A stretch of 64,000 nt of DNA, from contig VCCP01000001.1 of the NCBI GenBank assembly GCA_005765155.1, forward strand, positions 5,022,001-5,086,000, written 5' to 3'. Numbering within the stretch: position 1 is the stretch's first letter; each line of letters begins with the position of its first letter. Made by a program: the position numbers and the translations under genes. A model generated the notes under the pieces. It had not been told where the DNA came from and ran no database searches. It worked only from the letters and a program-made list of their open reading frames with translations. Positions 46,619 through 55,850 of this stretch are shown piece by piece. The stretch is from Zelopaecilomyces penicillatus (Eukaryota; Ascomycota; Sordariomycetes; Hypocreales; Pseudodiploosporaceae).

Positions 46619-48663
46619 ATGCGAACCCAATCAGCAGCTCTGCTGATCGGCAGCCTGGTCCTCGCCGTCCAAGCTGCTCCTCAGTCCCCTACACACCTTT
46701 TGGGTCGACAGGCTGTTTCTCTGGCTACCTTGCCCCAGAATGATTCCAACCAGATCAAGCGTGCAAAGGACGTTGCCACCCGAAATGCCGGTTTCATCTA
46801 CGGCCCGTCGCTGATCGGCGAGGCTTCTCCATTCCCCAACGGTACTCTGGGCAATGCTCTCCACCAGGCTGATATGGACCTGTGGGCTGTTGATCGCAAG
46901 GAGATTGACTCTCGCTCCGCAAAGGACGTGGCGGCCGTGAGGGCGGCCATTGCGGCTGTAAGTTTCTTCGAGCAACCCATACAATTATACATGCTAACTG
47001 TGTCTTTTCTGCTTCTTAGAATGGCGGACTGAAGACCATGGACGACTATGCCCGTGTTCTCTACGATGGCCAGTGGAAGAACTCCAACGCTCGTGGTACC
47101 TCTCCCGGTATCATGAGCAACTACACCCAGGATCTTCTCTTCTCCATGGAGAGACTGAGCCAAAACCCATACCCCGTCAAGCTCGTCAAGCCTAGCGACA
47201 AGCTTCCTTTTGCTGTTGATGATGCCACCAGCCGCAAGATTGCCGGTGCCACCCTGAACCAGCTTAAGGCCTCGGGCAGCCTCTTCATTGTCGACCGTAT
47301 GTCCTACCTTTTTTTTATTTTTTTTTATTTTTTACCTATGGCTGTTGAATTAGCCAACCGATCAACTAACCTGAGAAACAGACACCTATCAGACTCACTA
47401 CCAGAAGTCCACCCTTGAGCCCAAGCGATATGGCGCCTCCTGCTCGGCCTACTTCTATATCCACCCCAAGTCAAAGGACTTTTTGCCCCTGGCCATCAAG
47501 ACCAATGTCGGTGCCAATCTTGTCTACACACCCCTGGACTCCGCCAATGACTGGCTGCTCGCCAAGCTCATGTTCAACGTCAACGACATGTTCGACTCCC
47601 AGATGCGTCATCTGGTCATTACCCACGATGTCTCTGAGGGTGTTCACCAGGCTGCTCTCCACACCCTTAGCCAGAACCACCCCATCATGGTCATTCTCGA
47701 CCGTCTGATGCTCCAGGGCTACTCATCTCGAATGTAGGTTACCCATTCTCTTCCTTCACAGCACCCTTTCCGAGTGATGTTTGTCAAATTTATTCCAAAA
47801 CAGAAAGCTAATATGTGTTCGCTTTTAGTGTCGGTGAGGAGCTATGCTTCAACCCCAACGGCCACTGGGATCAGCTGATGTATGTCAACAACGTCGGATG
47901 CCGAGACTACGTCAGCGAGACCTGGCCCACCAACGGACGCTATCAGGCCGGATACTTGCACAACGACCTCAAGGCTCGTGGTCTTATCAACAGCAAGGGA
48001 CAGTCTCCATTCAAGTCTTTCCCCTTCTACCAGGATGCCGGAGAGATCCACGCTGCCTACAAGGCCTTTTTCAAGACCTTCGTCAACTCCTACTACAAGA
48101 CCGAGGCCGATTTGCTCAGTGACTGGGAGGTCAAGAAGTGGTTCGTTGAGGCTACTGCTCGTGCCAAGGTCCACGACTTCCCTTCCGCCGCTGCCATCAA
48201 CAAGAACACTCTCGTCGATGTTTTGACACACTTTGGATTCATCGTTAGCGTTGGCCACCATGCTCTCAACGGTGGCGACCCCGTCGGCGGTAAGGCTACT
48301 CTGCCCTTCCATGCCTCTGCCATCTTCGCCCCTGTCCCTGAGAAGAAGGGTGTCACCGATCTTATGCCTTTCCTGCCTTCGCCTGCTCAGGCCGTCCACT
48401 ACATTGGCTTCATCGCCTCATTCAACCGTCCCTTCTATGAGACCTCTGGCCGCACCTTGAAGAGCGCCTTCTCCGAGGGCAACATGCTCAAGAGACTCAA
48501 TAAGGCCACCAACGATGCTGCCAAGACCTTCTTGGACAGCATGCAGGGACTGAGCAACAAGGTTCGTGCTCGTACCTTTGACAAGGATGGCCTGAGCTTG
48601 GGCATGCCTTATGTGTACCGCACCCTCGACCCCGGTTACATTCCCTTCTTCTGCTCCGTTTAA
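46619..48663 (+). CDS. Secreted lipoxygenase of the fungal manganese type
   Basis: Predicted secreted dioxygenase that forms hydroperoxides from polyunsaturated fatty acids such as linoleic acid. Four exons: 46619-46957, 47020-47296, 47382-47733 and 47829-48663, giving 600 residues (known fungal Mn-lipoxygenases are about 600-620). A signal peptide (MRTQSAALLIGSLVLAVQAA) is present. The metal ligands can be read: His282 and His287 (HLVITH), His466 (or the adjacent 467) and Asn470 (GHHALNGG), and the C-terminal Val600 (PFFCSV). Spacing closely follows Pyricularia Mn-lipoxygenase (His284, His289, His469, Asn473, Val605, from memory). The helix FNVNDMFDSQMRHLVITHDV and block LHTLSQNHPIMVILDRLM are family hallmarks. 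Codon use is strongly C-ending, so expression may be high. Whether Mn or Fe is bound cannot be decided from sequence. Confidence 0.92.
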
Positions 48664-50154
48664 AGGGAACATAACAAAACAAATGCATGTGATGTGTACT
48701 GGGATGCACAACATGTTCAATGTTCAAAGCGATGATACGACTACGGGATGTTAGGCGAGAAGTTGTTGCTTCTAAATGAAGTTTTTTTTATTAAAGTTTT
48801 TAAATTTTTTAGAATGTATAGACTTGTTACATAGACCTAAATAACGATTGATTGATTCAATACTATTAGTATCAAACTTGCTCATGTGTTTCCGTGATAA
48901 CTGTAATGTGGTATGTGGAGAGACTTTGAAAAACTCTCTTAGAGTGCCTACTGTCTATAAATGAAACTAATAACGAAGTTGTGGCCAAGATATTATGGAA
49001 AGAATCGTAGCCACAAATGTACACACTTTCCAGCTTACAACTGAAAAAAAAAACACCCCCCTTGTCAAAGATACAGTAACAGCGCAATTTTGATCAGTTC
49101 ATGCATATGCTCAAGCTTGACATGATCACTGATTTTTTCGGTCAGCTAAACTTATGAGACATTTCTTTTTTTTGGCCTGTTATTACTACGTAATATGAGG
49201 TTCCGCGATGTGGCTGACATGCTGTGCCCCCCCCCAACATGTCTCATAATGTGTCATAATTTTGGGTAACTTTTGCCCCATTAGCAATCAGGCTACTGAC
49301 TTTAAACGCCGACTTGGCAGTTTCGGATTTAAACCCAGACCAGGAATGTCTCGCCGTTCGTTGAGGCTCTCTTTTTTCGGCTAGTTCTCATTCTGATGCG
49401 CCAGACATGGCAAAATTGTACATGTACGTAGTTGCTTTGAAGAATCCTTATTACAGCATATATTCAACCTGACACATTCCACATTTTATCAGTCAAAATG
49501 CCCAGCAAGTTTTCATTCTGGAGAGAAGATGGAGGTTATGGGAATTATGTTGTCATGAAAGCTTGGCATTGCGCTACCTAGGTACTGTCATATTCTCGAA
49601 TGATGTTCTCCGTATCTTCATAGCTTTAGGCTACAAATAGAAGTTGTGAAGCTTTCATCCATGAATCATCCCTTCTTCTGCAGCTGACTCAAGGAAGTAA
49701 CTCTATCATTCTATCTCATGTGTAATCACTGTTCATTGAGTTGTCGCATCGTCTTGCTCACAATGATATAGAATGGGTAAGAGTTGGTAGGTCTCCATGG
49801 TAGTGGATCAGCAACAGAAAGCAGCAAAATATCCACATCACGTGACTCACATATCCACCACTCCAACCATCTCCGTTAGGCGATGCTTCAAGCTGCCTGG
49901 CGCCATCTCACAGATGAACCCTCGTAATCCACCCTTGAGACTGCATCATCTTCGAACCAGCAACACCCCCCCTCGGCTGTTCTAGTTACAACACAAAACT
50001 AGCATACTTCACGCCTTTTTCAGACGGAGTTAGCCACCGCCACACCCAAAGCTGTCAAAACATCAACCTTGTCTCACCTCATCAAAGTCCACCACCTCTT
50101 TGCTCATTCAGCCTTCCATTGACGACCGTTGCTGATACCCCCCCCCTGGCCACC
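48664..50154. other. Spacer between lipoxygenase and LSM2
   Basis: 1.5 kb without a supported gene. The first 200 bp are AT-rich with T runs, as expected for a 3' flank. A C9 run is at about 49227. The right end is the LSM2 promoter. I see no other feature. Confidence 0.55.
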
Positions 50155-50846
50155 ATGCTCTTCTTCAGGTAGGCCCTTTTTATTTTTATTTTTTAAAATC
50201 ACCCCTTTCCCATTACTACGTAGAGATCTCACTGGGATGAACAACCGACAATGAGACTAAAAAGAAAAACCGCGACTGAGCTTTTCTACAAAGAGCATGC
50301 ATGAATAGCCGCCATCACTTGCGCTGACTTTTTGTTGAACCTCTCTCACAGCTTCTTTAAAACTCTCATCGACCATGAGGTCACTGTTGAGCTTAAGAAT
50401 GATATCCAGCTCAAGGGCACACTGAAAAGCGTCGACCAGTACCTAAACATCAAGCTGGACGACATCTCCGTCGTCGAGGAACTCAAATACCCTCATTTGG
50501 TGAGTGCCAAAACAAACTCCACCCCATATACCCACCCACTCACTCATCTATATCTGATGAAGACTTGAGAGAATGTCAAAACAGCCATCATAATAGGCAT
50601 CTAGTGAATAAGGCGCTGACTTCATCAACAGAGCTCTGTTAAGAGTGTCTTCATTCGAGGATCGGTCGTGCGATATGTACACCTTCCCGCGGGCTCGGTA
50701 GACACACAGCTACTGGAGGATGCCACCAGAAGAGGTAAAGTTTTGCATCCCTCATTTTAGCAAAGCCTGACGTTTCGTGTAAATTGATAACGTTTGCTGA
50801 CGAATTCCCTATAGAAGCTGCATCCCAGCAGGTTAAGGCAAAGTAA
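50155..50846 (+). CDS. lsm2: U6 snRNA-associated Sm-like protein LSm2
   Basis: Subunit of the Lsm1-7 and Lsm2-8 rings, for mRNA decay and U6 snRNA binding. Four exons: 50155-50168 (14 nt), 50352-50499, 50632-50734 and 50815-50846 (32 nt), giving 98 residues. The joined protein MLFFSFFKTLIDHEVTVELKN...LKGTLKSVDQYLNIKLDDI is the Sm1 motif. HLSSVKSVFIRGSVVRYVHLP is the Sm2 motif, with the IRG(S) RNA-binding turn. The first intron is 183 bp, the longest in this window, and interrupts the fifth codon. The start is fixed by the conserved MLFFSFFK beginning. The end AASQQVKAK is close to other fungal LSm2 proteins. Confidence 0.96.
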
Positions 50847-51197
50847 CGCAAGCCGTATGGGAGCCTATGTCGCAAAACCAATAAAAAAGTTTAGTTAAAA
50901 AACAGAAAAAGAGATGACGGACCAATTCATACATGACTTGGCCTTACTCACTCTGCCTCCACGGTTCGTTCACTACTGCCGGGTGTGGCGACTACTTGCA
51001 TGCAAAGGTCATGGTGTTACTACAATGACGAAATGATGACCTGGCGTTTTGTTCATAGTACGGGGAAATGAAAATGCCCTTTTGCTCTATGGCGGTCCTC
51101 ATTGTTCTCATGGTCTCATTAAAGTACCTAGTAATGCACAAATCCACGGCTCAGATTAGGCGTGGCCGTTCATGGTCTTTTGGTGGCTGTCTTGTTT
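50847..51197. other. Convergent spacer LSM2 / PSO2
   Basis: 351 bp between two converging genes. It holds both 3' flanks, including the LSM2 poly(A) signal. I see no other feature. Confidence 0.5.
50880..50885 (+). terminator. Candidate poly(A) signal of LSM2
   Basis: AATAAA lies 34 nt after the LSM2 stop codon. Fungal poly(A) signals are degenerate, so an exact hexamer at this distance is supportive but not proof. Confidence 0.45.
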
Positions 51198-53723
51198 TCA
51201 ATACCACCAAACCTCGCCCCCACTGGTAGTCTTGCCATCCCATAATTTGGCCTTACCATCAGGGTCTTCGTCCAAGCCCTCAATCAGCGGTCTAACCAGT
51301 CCCCCTTTTCTTCGCTCCATCGTCCACTTATCAATCCAACCCTTCATCCTATTTCTTGACTGTTCACTGCCAATGTTTACCGTTGGTATTATCTTCTCAA
51401 TCCTTAGGCTCATAACAAATAAAGCCAACTCGCGGAAGCTACTGTGCTCGGAGTAAGGGACCCCGAAGCACACGGCCTCTTTCGTACTTCCCCTCTGGGC
51501 GGTGAGGTCGTTGGCTGTGAACCTCGCCCTCCAAGCTTTGCCATGGAGGATTTGTTGGATGGGAACACTTCCAGGAGGAGTGTTTTGCCCCATCGGCTTG
51601 CCGTTGGTCGGCCGATAGGTCCACCCACTGGGCCGGAAGCCAACTATACGGCTGAAATGCGGTCTATAACTGTCCAGGTATTCCTGAAGCGTCTCGGCTC
51701 GAATCTCCATAAGCATCTGCATGTGAACCTGGGCCTCGATTGGATCTGATGTCAGGAGGGAAATTAACTCAGGATCATCAAGTTGCTTGATGATTTTGAT
51801 CTTCCTTGGTGGGGCGAAGATTTTGGAACCGAGAGCTTTAGCTATGGCCACGCATATGCGCTCTTTCCCAATCGAATAGGTGCCGCATATGACAAGTAAC
51901 CGGTGCTTCGATTTGCCTTTGGACTCAACCTTGTCCTCGGTTTTGGTTGGCTTGTCAGTCTGGAAGTATTTGCTAACAGAAACAGATCCGCTGGCCTTTT
52001 CCGATTGCCAGGCGTCATCTTTGCAGTTGGGATCACCGGATATAGAACTACACATCTCGGCACACGCACGGATGACGTCATCCTGTGGAGGAAAAGAGTA
52101 ACGGGGATTGAGATATGTCGTATCGAGATAGCACAAGTCAATCTTTTGTTGCCTCACTTTACCCGATACCATATCCTTGACATCAGGTTTCAGAAGAGGG
52201 TGGCCAATGTGTTCTGGGCATGCTCGGAAGTCGCCACAATGAAGGATTCTTTTGGTACGCTTATTGGGACCCGCACCAACATACTTTTCGAAGAGGAACA
52301 ATGAGCTTCCAGGACAGTGATTCGCGGGTATCATGGTAACGGAGGCGCCGTCGGTTCCGGGAATGTCATAGTGCTTGTCAAACTCAAGCTCAACAACAAA
52401 CTTGGCCGCAGTACGAAGCTGCTGCTTCACTAAACTGCCAGTGACCTTGCTGCAGTAGATAGGACCATGTTTCCAGCTTGCTGTGAGGCCGATGTAGTGA
52501 TCGCTGTGGAAATGGCTCAGAAAATAGGCACTGCAGCCTTCGACTGCGCCGTACCGAAATGCATCTACGCAGATGGAGAACCCCGGCATGATTTTGTAAA
52601 AGGGGCATGTTCGTTCATACGCAGGCCGGCCACGCTCCGTGTGCTCGGCAGCGGCTGCCGTAGCCCATGCCGCGACCTCTGCATTGTTGGACATCAACTT
52701 GGAAAAAGCGCTCTTTGAACCCTTTTCGGTGGGGGTCATCTCAAATGGATTTGCCTGGGCAGGCCTGGGAACCGCAGCCCGGGCAAACCTCTTACTGATC
52801 TCAGAGGCTTCTACTTCAGGAGGCATTGATGGCGTGGCAACAACTTGTTCCGGTAATGGTATGGGGTTGCCATCAAGACAGCCATTGACATGCCGTGTCG
52901 CTTCATCTGCCGAAACCCCAGCTAAACTTCCACTACATATCGGACAGCTCTCAACCATGGCTTCGTTGTTCATAGAGTCGTCACCAATTTCTTCAATCGG
53001 AAACCCTTCACCCTCCTCCGCCTCGAGACGGGCTTGCTCTCGCATGTAACGCATCTCGCGCATCTCCTCGCCTTCAAAAGTATCCAAGTCGAGATCTTCA
53101 AACTCGGCAAACTCTCCAGGCTCTCCAGCCTGGATATCTGCTGATGACCGCCTCCTAGGGGTAGGGGTCACCACCTTAATATTCGGAGGATCGCAGTTTT
53201 CGGCATCGCCAGAATGGTCGTCAACGACAGCCGAGGGTGTTTCTTCAACAGCGCTTTTTGAAGGTGCCGTTCTATGAGTGAGTTGCTTCATTTCGTCGAC
53301 ACCATCTTCATCATCCTCACTATCGGAATCCATCACGAAGGGATTCTTTGCCCGAGGCTTTACGATTGGCGGTTGCGTCTTGTTTTCTGTTTTTACGATA
53401 TTCTCGGTTTTAGTTGTATCCAATGCGTCTTGCACAGACTCTGATGTTTTCTGCTCCTCGCTAAGCCGTCTTCTCTTGTTTGGTGACTCGACTTCATTGT
53501 AGCGGTCCTGGCTATCGTGGGTGTATATATCGTCATTGTTATCCGCCAGGGGAGCGGTGATGGAGCCGACAAAAAGGGAATCCTCAGGCTTGGGAGTCTT
53601 TTGGAAGAAACTCAAAATGCTTGCGTTTGCCTTCGCAGACTTTTTGGCGAAATTCGAAGCATTGGCCGGCTTTCTCGGCGTGGTTGCCCGATTAAGTTTC
53701 GTCGAGGTGACCATGGTGGGCAA
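51198..53723 (-). CDS. pso2: DNA interstrand cross-link repair nuclease Pso2 / Snm1
   Basis: 5' exonuclease of the metallo-beta-lactamase/beta-CASP family, acting in cross-link repair. A single exon of 841 residues. The N-terminus has a PIP-like segment (ILSFFQ, about 36-41) and a long acidic disordered part. A UBZ4-type ubiquitin-binding zinc finger is at about 260-282 (CPICSGSL...HVNGC). The lactamase motif HFHSDH is at 404-409. GDFRACPEH, the aspartate of YLDTTYLNP and CGTYSIGKERI follow. The beta-CASP region ends with VPYSEHSSFREL and a C-terminal helix. Met1 at 53723 or Met4 at 53714 could be the start; both keep the whole protein. The gene is divergent from a DUF7053-like gene. FAN1, in the same pathway, is at the other end of the window. 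Confidence 0.95.
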   Translation of the reverse strand: MPTMVTSTKLNRATTPRKPANASNFAKKSAKANASILSFFQKTPKPEDSLFVGSITAPLADNNDDIYTHDSQDRYNEVESPNKRRRLSEEQKTSESVQDALDTTKTENIVKTENKTQPPIVKPRAKNPFVMDSDSEDDEDGVDEMKQLTHRTAPSKSAVEETPSAVVDDHSGDAENCDPPNIKVVTPTPRRRSSADIQAGEPGEFAEFEDLDLDTFEGEEMREMRYMREQARLEAEEGEGFPIEEIGDDSMNNEAMVESCPICSGSLAGVSADEATRHVNGCLDGNPIPLPEQVVATPSMPPEVEASEISKRFARAAVPRPAQANPFEMTPTEKGSKSAFSKLMSNNAEVAAWATAAAAEHTERGRPAYERTCPFYKIMPGFSICVDAFRYGAVEGCSAYFLSHFHSDHYIGLTASWKHGPIYCSKVTGSLVKQQLRTAAKFVVELEFDKHYDIPGTDGASVTMIPANHCPGSSLFLFEKYVGAGPNKRTKRILHCGDFRACPEHIGHPLLKPDVKDMVSGKVRQQKIDLCYLDTTYLNPRYSFPPQDDVIRACAEMCSSISGDPNCKDDAWQSEKASGSVSVSKYFQTDKPTKTEDKVESKGKSKHRLLVICGTYSIGKERICVAIAKALGSKIFAPPRKIKIIKQLDDPELISLLTSDPIEAQVHMQMLMEIRAETLQEYLDSYRPHFSRIVGFRPSGWTYRPTNGKPMGQNTPPGSVPIQQILHGKAWRARFTANDLTAQRGSTKEAVCFGVPYSEHSSFRELALFVMSLRIEKIIPTVNIGSEQSRNRMKGWIDKWTMERRKGGLVRPLIEGLDEDPDGKAKLWDGKTTSGGEVWWY

Positions 53724-54631
53724 TTGGATGTTGTAGTGTGGGAGGGGAGTAGTTGACTGATTATAGTTGGTTACATTATGAGAAGGAAGGCTTCGATGGG
53801 TGTGAAGCCGTGGAGAGGCACATGCTGAAGTGGATATCCAAAAGGGGATGAAGGAAAACCTGGCCCAAGAAGATTCTTAGCTATGATGGATACTGTTGAC
53901 GGTGGTCGTCGTGATGCCATTCGCGCCACCATCGCGAGCTCACGTGATGTGGCGAGAGTGTATACGTACATCTTTAGCAACAGCTGACGTTTAGTACCCA
54001 AACTGTATCCACGACCCCTCTAGCTGCTGATCTCTTTGCAGGGTTGGATCAAGGTGACAGAAAAGAGACATGGTGATACGAGGCTTTGGATTTTCCAAGC
54101 AACTATAGCAACGGTTTAGGATAGATTTAGTATTCCGACCTCCCTAACTTTTAGATTCAAGGATTTATTTATGCTGTGGAACCACTCCGTAAAAGTTAAG
54201 ACTGCATTATGGCAAGTAGTTTTCGCAGGAATTCTTTGAATTGCATCAGCGGCTGAACTTCTACCCATGTGTCAATTAATATAGCCTGCCTACTAATATG
54301 GACAAAGTTGAAGTTGTATACAACATTTTTCATTACTCACATATTTGGACGTGACGATCCAGACTGACAGCACACATACCGTTCCTCTCTTGAGCAAATA
54401 TTTGCTTTTCCTCAGTTTTTTTTTCATACAATAGAAACCTCGTGATGATGGCGCTAGAAGATATGCATGTCTTCAGTGCATGTGCCAACCGTCATTATGT
54501 ATCTGTCCACCATCAAACCGCCTAAATACATACATACACCTCCTTTTTGCCATCTTCTCTCGCTGCGGCACGTAAATTGAGAGATTTACCGCATGAGTCC
54601 CTTTATTTTTACTTATAGAACATAGAGAAAA
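53724..54631. promoter_or_regulatory. Divergent promoter region PSO2 / DUF7053 gene
   Basis: 908 bp between divergent genes. About 200 bp from the PSO2 start lies an imperfect inverted repeat, CGCCACCATC (53924-53933) against GATGTGGCG (53946-53954). It surrounds GCGAGCT and CACGTG (53941-53946). The rest is AT-rich, with no other clear element. Confidence 0.4.
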
Positions 54632-55237
54632 ATGACTTGTGAGTTGCCAGCGTAACTGCTACTTTGGTTGTTGCTATGTGACATGTGAACCCCCCTCTCT
54701 CAATCTTCACACTGACCACCGTCGTCAGCTTGGCTCAACACAACGGCCACTTTGCGGCACGTATCCCCAATTCCTGCGGATATTCCGCCGGCCAAGGGGA
54801 TCAAGATGATCCAGGACCCTATTTTCTATATTCATGTCAATCCTCACATGTCAAAGTATGAGTCTGTTCCCCCGCTGCCAGAGGCGGTACCCATACCAGA
54901 AGATCGCCAAGTTAGCGGTATTGGAGAGCCGCAGTACTACAAGGTGACGGATAGAGTTCACACGCTTCCCGCAGGTCTGCTGGACTCGGATGTGGTGAGC
55001 ACATATGAGTTTATCAAGCTGGAGAAAGGCGTATTTGTCCGTATACGCAGCCCTTTGAGCACCATCATGGAATCAGTCTGGCAGGTCCAGGAGAATGAGG
55101 ATGGGACGGCGGAGCTGGTGGAGGAGATTCAGATCAAAACCTCAAGACTGCTGATGGGTACGATCAAGGGCATGTGCGAGTCTGGCTGGAAGGGGATCCA
55201 TGAGACCATTCTTAAGGGTTGGAGCGAAGGCCCATGA
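54632..55237 (+). CDS. DUF7053-like small fungal protein
   Basis: Protein of unknown function, 171 residues. A 7-nt first exon (54632-54638, ATGACTT) is joined across a 90-bp intron (GTGAGT...GTCAG) to exon 54729-55237. The N-terminus becomes MTSWLNTTATLRHVSPIPAD. Without the first exon the long frame has no ATG at a sensible place, so I favour this join. The text (IPADIPPAKGIKMIQDPIFYIHVNPHM, then YYKVTDRVHTLPAGLL and FVRIRSPLSTIMESVWQV) resembles the fungal DUF7053 family, whose fold looks like a lipid-binding or START-like sheet. No signal peptide or membrane helix is present. The function is not known, and the family call is from memory. Confidence 0.65.
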
Positions 55238-55850
55238 TATGGGCATTGCAATTTGCAACGATCGCCAACTCGGCAATTGGAGGGTTCATTATGAGCATGG
55301 TTCATAGTGATAAGATGTCATAGCATCCATAAATTTCGGCATTAGTTCTGTTTCCTAATACCATTATTGATTCGAGGCAATTTAAACTATTCGCGCGGTG
55401 GTTAATTTGGCCCTGTATTATTACTTGATAGGCCAAAAGGCTGTTTCTGCGCTGTGTTGGTATATTAGACGTGCAGCAAAGCAGAGATAGGCAAGTGTCG
55501 GGGGAGAGCGGCTAAACCTCGTGTGAACCCACAACTGACCCCTGAAGTGTGGTTTCACTTCTCTGACATGAGCGACCCCTTGCTCACGTCTCACAACTGA
55601 ACCCAACTTGTGCCTCTCTCTCTCTTATGAGTCTTCACACGTGTGAGAGCATAATCATCACGATGCATCTGAGTTCGACGCTTCGCACTAGGATGTGAGC
55701 GGTGCATTTTTGTGTCCTTTTCGTCTTCTTTTTCTGCTTTTCTTACGTGGCGCCTTTCTCCCCTGGTGCAAAACACCATTTAACCTGTCTGAAACCAAGG
55801 CGCATTGTTGGGACAGCCTGAGCTGGTGTGTTCCATATAGTACGCCCAAC
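55238..55850. other. Spacer before the STE20-like kinase
   Basis: 613 bp that hold the 3' flank of the DUF7053-like gene and the kinase promoter and leader. The kinase frame stays open upstream to an ATG at 55695, but this part looks like untranslated leader. Confidence 0.5.

Noticed and set aside
46619..48663. Lipoxygenase as part of a secondary-metabolite cluster
   Set aside because: No polyketide or peptide synthase, cytochrome P450, transporter or pathway regulator lies near it; the neighbours are housekeeping genes.
55695..55850. 52-residue N-terminal extension of the STE20-like kinase
   Set aside because: The extra part is hydrophobic and Cys/Trp-rich with no relation to the kinase. 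The ATG at 55851 starts a normal-looking protein.
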